In this document: piece by piece, positions 61,101 to 64,000 of the stretch | Numbering within the stretch: position 1 is the first letter of the stretch | Layout: each line of letters begins with the position of its first letter | Origin: Devosia subaequoris | GTDB lineage: Bacteria; Pseudomonadota; Alphaproteobacteria; Rhizobiales; Devosiaceae | Assembly (NCBI RefSeq): GCF_014197055.1 | Contig: NZ_JACIEW010000001.1 | Coordinates: 310,001 to 374,000, forward strand | Length of the DNA: 64,000 bases | Direction: 5' to 3' | Notes under the pieces: generated by a model | Databases searched by the model: none | Told to the model about the DNA's origin: nothing | The model's input: only the letters and a program-made list of their open reading frames with translations | Program-made: the position numbers and the translations under genes

Positions 61101-61790
61101 ATGATGACCAACGCCGCCCATACTCAAGCCAGAATTGGCATGCGACTGCGACGGGCCTATTCCAGGGCCGAGCTTGTCGTGGATGCCATTGTCCACATCC
61201 TTGGCCTAGTGGTTGCGGTGGCGGCTGGATCCGTTCTGCTTGCCCTGGCGCTGCTGCGGACGGCCCCAGAGGCCTTCCCTGCCCTGGCCGTCTATGTCGT
61301 GACCCTGGTGGTCGTGCTCGGCGTATCGCTGGCCTTTAACCTGTGGCCCAATACGCCGGCCAAGCACTACCTGGCACGGCTCGATCAGGCGGCGATCTTC
61401 CTTTTCATCGCCGGCTCCTATACGCCGTTTCTCGCTGTACTGGGAAAGACGCCGAGTGGCGTGATAATGATGAGCTTGGTCTGGGGCGCTTCGCTGGTTG
61501 GGGTTGCCCTCAAACTGATCGTGCCGGAACGATTTGGGCGAGTTGCAATTCTGCTCTATCTGGCGATCGGCTGGAGCGGTGTGCTGGTGTTCCAGTCGCT
61601 GGGGCAGGCCCTGCCCTCGTCCACATTGTGGCTGCTGCTGGCAGGCGGCGTAACCTATTCCGCCGGCATCGTCTTCCACTTATGGGAAAAGCTGAAATTC
61701 CAGAATGCCCTGTGGCATGTGTTCGTGGTGGCCGGGGCAAGCTTGCATCTGTGGGCCGTCATCGACTGCATGGTTATTGCGCGGCTGTGA
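61101..61790 (+). CDS. HlyIII/PAQR-family membrane protein
   Basis: 229 residues with seven predicted helices. Family marks are AELVVDAIVHILGLVVAVAAGSVLL, ARLDQAAIFLFIAGSYTPF (the D-x-x-x-I-F-x-x-I-A-G-S/T-Y-T-P-F box), GGVTYSAGIVFHLWEKLKFQNALWHVFVVAGASLHLWAVIDCM, where the H-x-x-x-H pair binds zinc. It is named haemolysin III, but physiological role is unclear. AAGGAGG precedes the ATG. It overlaps the DUF192 gene end by 17 bases (tail to tail). Confidence 0.88.
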   Translation: MMTNAAHTQARIGMRLRRAYSRAELVVDAIVHILGLVVAVAAGSVLLALALLRTAPEAFPALAVYVVTLVVVLGVSLAFNLWPNTPAKHYLARLDQAAIFLFIAGSYTPFLAVLGKTPSGVIMMSLVWGASLVGVALKLIVPERFGRVAILLYLAIGWSGVLVFQSLGQALPSSTLWLLLAGGVTYSAGIVFHLWEKLKFQNALWHVFVVAGASLHLWAVIDCMVIARL

Positions 61791-62262
61791 TCCGCGGATG
61801 CTCGACCGTATCGCCTGCCGCTATACCCAACTCGTCCGAACGACCGCCGGGAATTTCCAGCACGAATTGAACCGGCCCCTCTGAGGGTATCGATGTGGTG
61901 TCGTGCGGGCGCGCATTGACGTGGATGTTCAGGATCGTGCCGTCCGCTTCGATGAACAGCATATCGAGCGGAATGAATGTGTTGCGCATCCAAAACGAGA
62001 CTGGCCGTTCTTCCTGGAAATCGAACAGCATGCCCGCATCGTCTGCCAGTTCCTGACGATACATCAGCCCCTGAGCGCGGGTCTCGGGGGTGTCGACGAC
62101 CTCAACGGTAAAAGCGTGGTCGCCGCTTTCGGACTGCACAACCAACCTGGTCTCGTCGCTACAGGCCGCGAGTGGAAGACTGATCAACACGGCTGATGCG
62201 AGTGCCGCAACGGCCCGCAGCGGTTGGTAGACCCGTCGGGTCGAAATCGGCGAGCTGTTCAT
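61774..62262 (-). CDS. DUF192 lipoprotein
   Basis: 162 residues. Signal with lipobox LAAC at about 31-34 (ALASAVLISLPLAACSDE), then the DUF192 domain: FTVEVVDTPETRAQGLMYRQELADDAGMLFDFQEERPVSFWMRNTFIPLDMLFIEADGTILNIHVNARPHDT, GPVQFVLEIPGGRSDELGIAAGDTV. DUF192 proteins have unknown function; members often lie beside small membrane or cold-shock genes. It is in the same direction as the cold-shock gene (39 bases away), and convergent with HlyIII. Confidence 0.88.
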   Translation of the reverse strand: MNSSPISTRRVYQPLRAVAALASAVLISLPLAACSDETRLVVQSESGDHAFTVEVVDTPETRAQGLMYRQELADDAGMLFDFQEERPVSFWMRNTFIPLDMLFIEADGTILNIHVNARPHDTTSIPSEGPVQFVLEIPGGRSDELGIAAGDTVEHPRITAAQ

Positions 62263-62301
62263 TTGCGGGCAGTGTTTCCCTGATGTGAGACTAAGAGGCT
62301 C

Positions 62302-62844
62302 CTAGTGCGAGGATGGTGCCTCGCCCCAGCCATCGGGCCGAATTTCGGCAACCATGAGGCCCTTGGGGCCCTGACCATAGCGCACCAGTACGAATTGTCC
62401 CGGACGCAGTTCGGTGATGCCGAAGCGGCGCAGCGTCTCCATATGGACGAAGATATCCGGCGTGCCGTCGCCGGCAGAGAGGAAACCAAAACCACGTATG
62501 CGGTTGAACCACTTCACTTCCAGTCGCACCATGCCCGAAGTGGCTTCGACAACGACATGGGTCCGGGGCGCCGGCATTTGCGATGGATGGCGGGCGGTGG
62601 ATTCGTCCATGGAAACAACCCGGAAGGCCTGTAAGCCACCGGGACGATTCAAGGCCTCAACGACAATGCGCGCGCCCTCATAGGCGGTCTGGTATCCATC
62701 GCGACGCAGGCAGGTCACGTGCAGAAGTACATCGGCCATGCCATTGTCGGGAACGATAAAACCGAAACCCTTACCCGCATCGAACCACTTGATCGTGCCC
62801 GCAACCTCTATGGTGTCGCTGGCTGGCTGATGGTTGCCCCCCAT
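62302..62844 (-). CDS. Double cold-shock-domain protein
   Basis: 180 residues (206 if started at the ATG at 62922). Two CSDs: [59 protein letters not shown] and [56 protein letters not shown]. The RNP1 motifs KGFGFI and RGFGFL and the RNP2-like VLLHV and IFVHM are seen. Tandem CSD proteins are frequent in this order and bind RNA. The start is ambiguous: 62844 lacks a ribosome site, 62922 has AAGGCG eight bases upstream but a poorly conserved N-terminus. It is followed by the DUF192 gene in the same direction. Confidence 0.88.
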   Translation of the reverse strand: MGGNHQPASDTIEVAGTIKWFDAGKGFGFIVPDNGMADVLLHVTCLRRDGYQTAYEGARIVVEALNRPGGLQAFRVVSMDESTARHPSQMPAPRTHVVVEATSGMVRLEVKWFNRIRGFGFLSAGDGTPDIFVHMETLRRFGITELRPGQFVLVRYGQGPKGLMVAEIRPDGWGEAPSSH

Positions 62845-63112
62845 ATGGTCGTCACGCAAAGATCCGCCCGACTGTGTCAGGTTGATGGCGTCACGACCCT
62901 CGCCACTGCCTTTGGCCCCCATTTTCCAAACGCCTTTTCACTCGCCCGCTACAAGCGGGTACTCCTCACTAGATTTATGTAGTCTCGCCGATTCAGAGGC
63001 AAAAGTTAAGAAGGTCTTTCGATTTTGTTGACAGGTGCCTTTGCGGTGTTGTTGCGGGGCAAGGTTGGGCTTGGTAGGCCTGGACCGCAATACACAGCCA
63101 GAGGAGACTGCC

Positions 63113-63535
63113 TTGAAATATCTGCACACGATGGTGCGCGTCACCGATGTCGAGGAAAGCCTTAGGTTCTATTGTCAGGGCCTGGGCCTCGAAGAGGTGC
63201 GCCGCACCGACAACGAAAAGGGCCGCTTTACCCTGATTTTCCTCCGCGCGCCGGGCGACGAGGGCGGTGAAGTCGAGCTGACCTATAACTGGGATCCCGA
63301 TCCGGAACCCTATACCGGTGGTCGCAATTTCGGACACCTGGCTTATCGGGTGCAGGACATTTACGCCCTCTGCCAGCACCTTTCCGACATGGGCGTCACC
63401 ATCAACCGCCCGCCGCGCGACGGCCATATGGCCTTTGTGCGCTCGCCCGACGGGATTTCGGTCGAACTGATCCAGGACGGCCATCTCGATCCCAAGGAGC
63501 CCTGGGCCTCGATGCCCAATACCGGCTCCTGGTAG
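63113..63535 (+). CDS. gloA: Lactoylglutathione lyase (glyoxalase I)
   Basis: 140 residues from a TTG at 63113 with AGGAG seven bases upstream; the translation begins MKYLHTMVRVTDVEESLRFYCQGLGL (TTG gives Met). VOC fold with metal ligands: H5 in LHTMVRV, E56 near GEVELTYNW, H in NFGHLAYRV and E in GISVELIQDGH. It converts methylglyoxal-glutathione hemithioacetal to lactoylglutathione. The protein is full length. It diverges from the cold-shock gene. Confidence 0.93.
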   Translation: MKYLHTMVRVTDVEESLRFYCQGLGLEEVRRTDNEKGRFTLIFLRAPGDEGGEVELTYNWDPDPEPYTGGRNFGHLAYRVQDIYALCQHLSDMGVTINRPPRDGHMAFVRSPDGISVELIQDGHLDPKEPWASMPNTGSW

Positions 63536-63554
63536 CTCTCTGCCAGAGTTAAGT

Positions 63555-63592
63555 TTTCGCTAACCGTGCCGATTAGCGCCCGGTTAGCGAAA
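63555..63592. repeat. 12-bp inverted repeat with recurrent TTAGCG motifs
   Basis: TTTCGCTAACCG at 63555-63566 is the exact reverse complement of CGGTTAGCGAAA at 63581-63592 (14-base loop). TTAGCG occurs in the loop (63573), in the right arm (63584) and once more at 63604. It may be the gloA terminator structure or an operator for the next gene; no long T-run follows. Confidence 0.55.
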
Positions 63593-63668
63593 CCGCTCTA
63601 ATTTTAGCGACCGAACCCCAATGCCCATTGCCTGTTGCGCAATCGCGACACGCCACGGGAAGGTCGCC

Positions 63669-64000
63669 ATGTCACGTCAGCTTCGTTTCTTCACCGTCAC
63701 CATCGCCACCGCCCTATTTCTGGCCGGGTGCCTGCCCATGGCCATGTTTGCCAGCGGCAGCGGTGCGGGCTATTCGGGTCTGAAGCAGGACTGGGGTACC
63801 TATGTCAGTTCCAAAAATGTGAATGCACTGTGCATTTCGCCAAAGCTGCGATTCGTCATTTGGGAGTTTGAAGGCCGGTTCGGCCGCAAGGTCGTGATGA
63901 ATTCGGGCTATCGGAACCCGTTCCACAACGCCTCGGTGGGCGGCGCCGACAATTCCTATCACACCAAGTGCATGGCGGCGGACTTCTACATTCCCGGTGT
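63669..64000 (+). CDS. M15-type (DUF882) peptidase-like lipoprotein, 5' part
   Basis: The first 110 codons of a gene that runs off the window. GGGAAGG precedes the ATG. The signal ends in the lipobox LAGC (about 18-21). The sequence then reads VNALCISPKLRFVIWEFEGRFGRKVVMNSGYRNPFHNASVGGADNSYHTKCMAADFYIPG, which is the YcbK/DUF882 family of D-Ala-D-Ala carboxypeptidase-like proteins, with the SxHxxxxAxD-type zinc box SYHTKCMAADF. The expected catalytic histidine triad continues past the end. Role in cell-wall peptide turnover is inferred from family. Confidence 0.87.
   Translation, partial: MSRQLRFFTVTIATALFLAGCLPMAMFASGSGAGYSGLKQDWGTYVSSKNVNALCISPKLRFVIWEFEGRFGRKVVMNSGYRNPFHNASVGGADNSYHTKCMAADFYIPG

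Noticed and set aside
1-64000. CRISPR arrays, prophage or IS elements
   Set aside because: No regularly spaced repeats, cas genes, transposases, integrases or phage structural genes were found in the window.

Overview
The window is about 60% GC and carries a chromosomal gene set typical of Alphaproteobacteria of the order Hyphomicrobiales (Rhizobiales). Clues are the fused secDF, an aapJQMP system divergent from metC, a DUF2497/PopZ-type gene beside valS and a TolC gene, an NDUFS4-like complex I accessory subunit, and the scpA-scpB-tatABC-serS-surE block. A Devosia-like member of the order would fit; this is inference from gene content and style, because no ribosomal RNA is present. No IS element, prophage, integrase or CRISPR array was seen, so this looks like stable core chromosome with a few accessory transport and catabolism islands.

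Layout. 1-6200: the end of trmFO and a thioesterase run rightwards into a leftward operon yajC-secDF-Mth938 domain-phytoene synthase-like; a DUF815 ATPase diverges from yajC. 6270-18600: one long leftward housekeeping block, read from right to left as dgt, argS, a SPOR-domain protein, scpA, scpB, tatA, tatB, tatC, serS, surE and an M23/LysM lipoprotein. 18690-24290: erpA, a serine hydrolase, xthA, a Sel1-repeat protein and an ABC exporter. 24340-30910: leftward pcm-like, tolC-like, PopZ-like and valS genes plus two small unknown genes. 31050-39900: tRNA-Cys, benE, mobA, tRNA-Asn, an MFS exporter, an AHSA1 protein, photolyase, cysteine synthase, cardiolipin synthase and an AlaX editing protein.

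39900-49340: a leftward general amino-acid ABC transporter (aapJ-aapQ-aapM-aapP plus a second binding protein), divergent metC, a PAP2 phosphatase, tRNA-Pro, an NDUFS4-like gene and a TraB-family lipase-fold-unrelated secreted protein. 49390-59434: a carbohydrate island. A LacI-type regulator diverges from a CUT1 ABC transporter (binding protein, two permeases, ATPase), followed by two pairs of TIM-barrel isomerase/epimerase and Gfo/Idh/MocA dehydrogenase genes. Two 14-bp palindromes in the divergent region are good operator candidates. 59500-64000: tRNA-Arg, a HAD hydrolase, an ArsR regulator with its own palindrome, a HlyIII/PAQR membrane protein, a DUF192 lipoprotein, a double cold-shock-domain protein, glyoxalase I and a truncated M15-type peptidase.

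Functional links: protein export is concentrated on the left (YajC, SecDF, TatABC), chromosome segregation is represented by ScpAB and the PopZ-like protein, and three proteins related to mitochondrial complex I assembly or accessory factors (NDUFAF6-, NDUFAF3- and NDUFS4-like) occur in the window. The part with the most unexplained biochemistry is the carbohydrate island, whose substrate cannot be read from sequence but whose paired dehydrogenase/isomerase content suggests an oxidise-then-isomerise sugar pathway.
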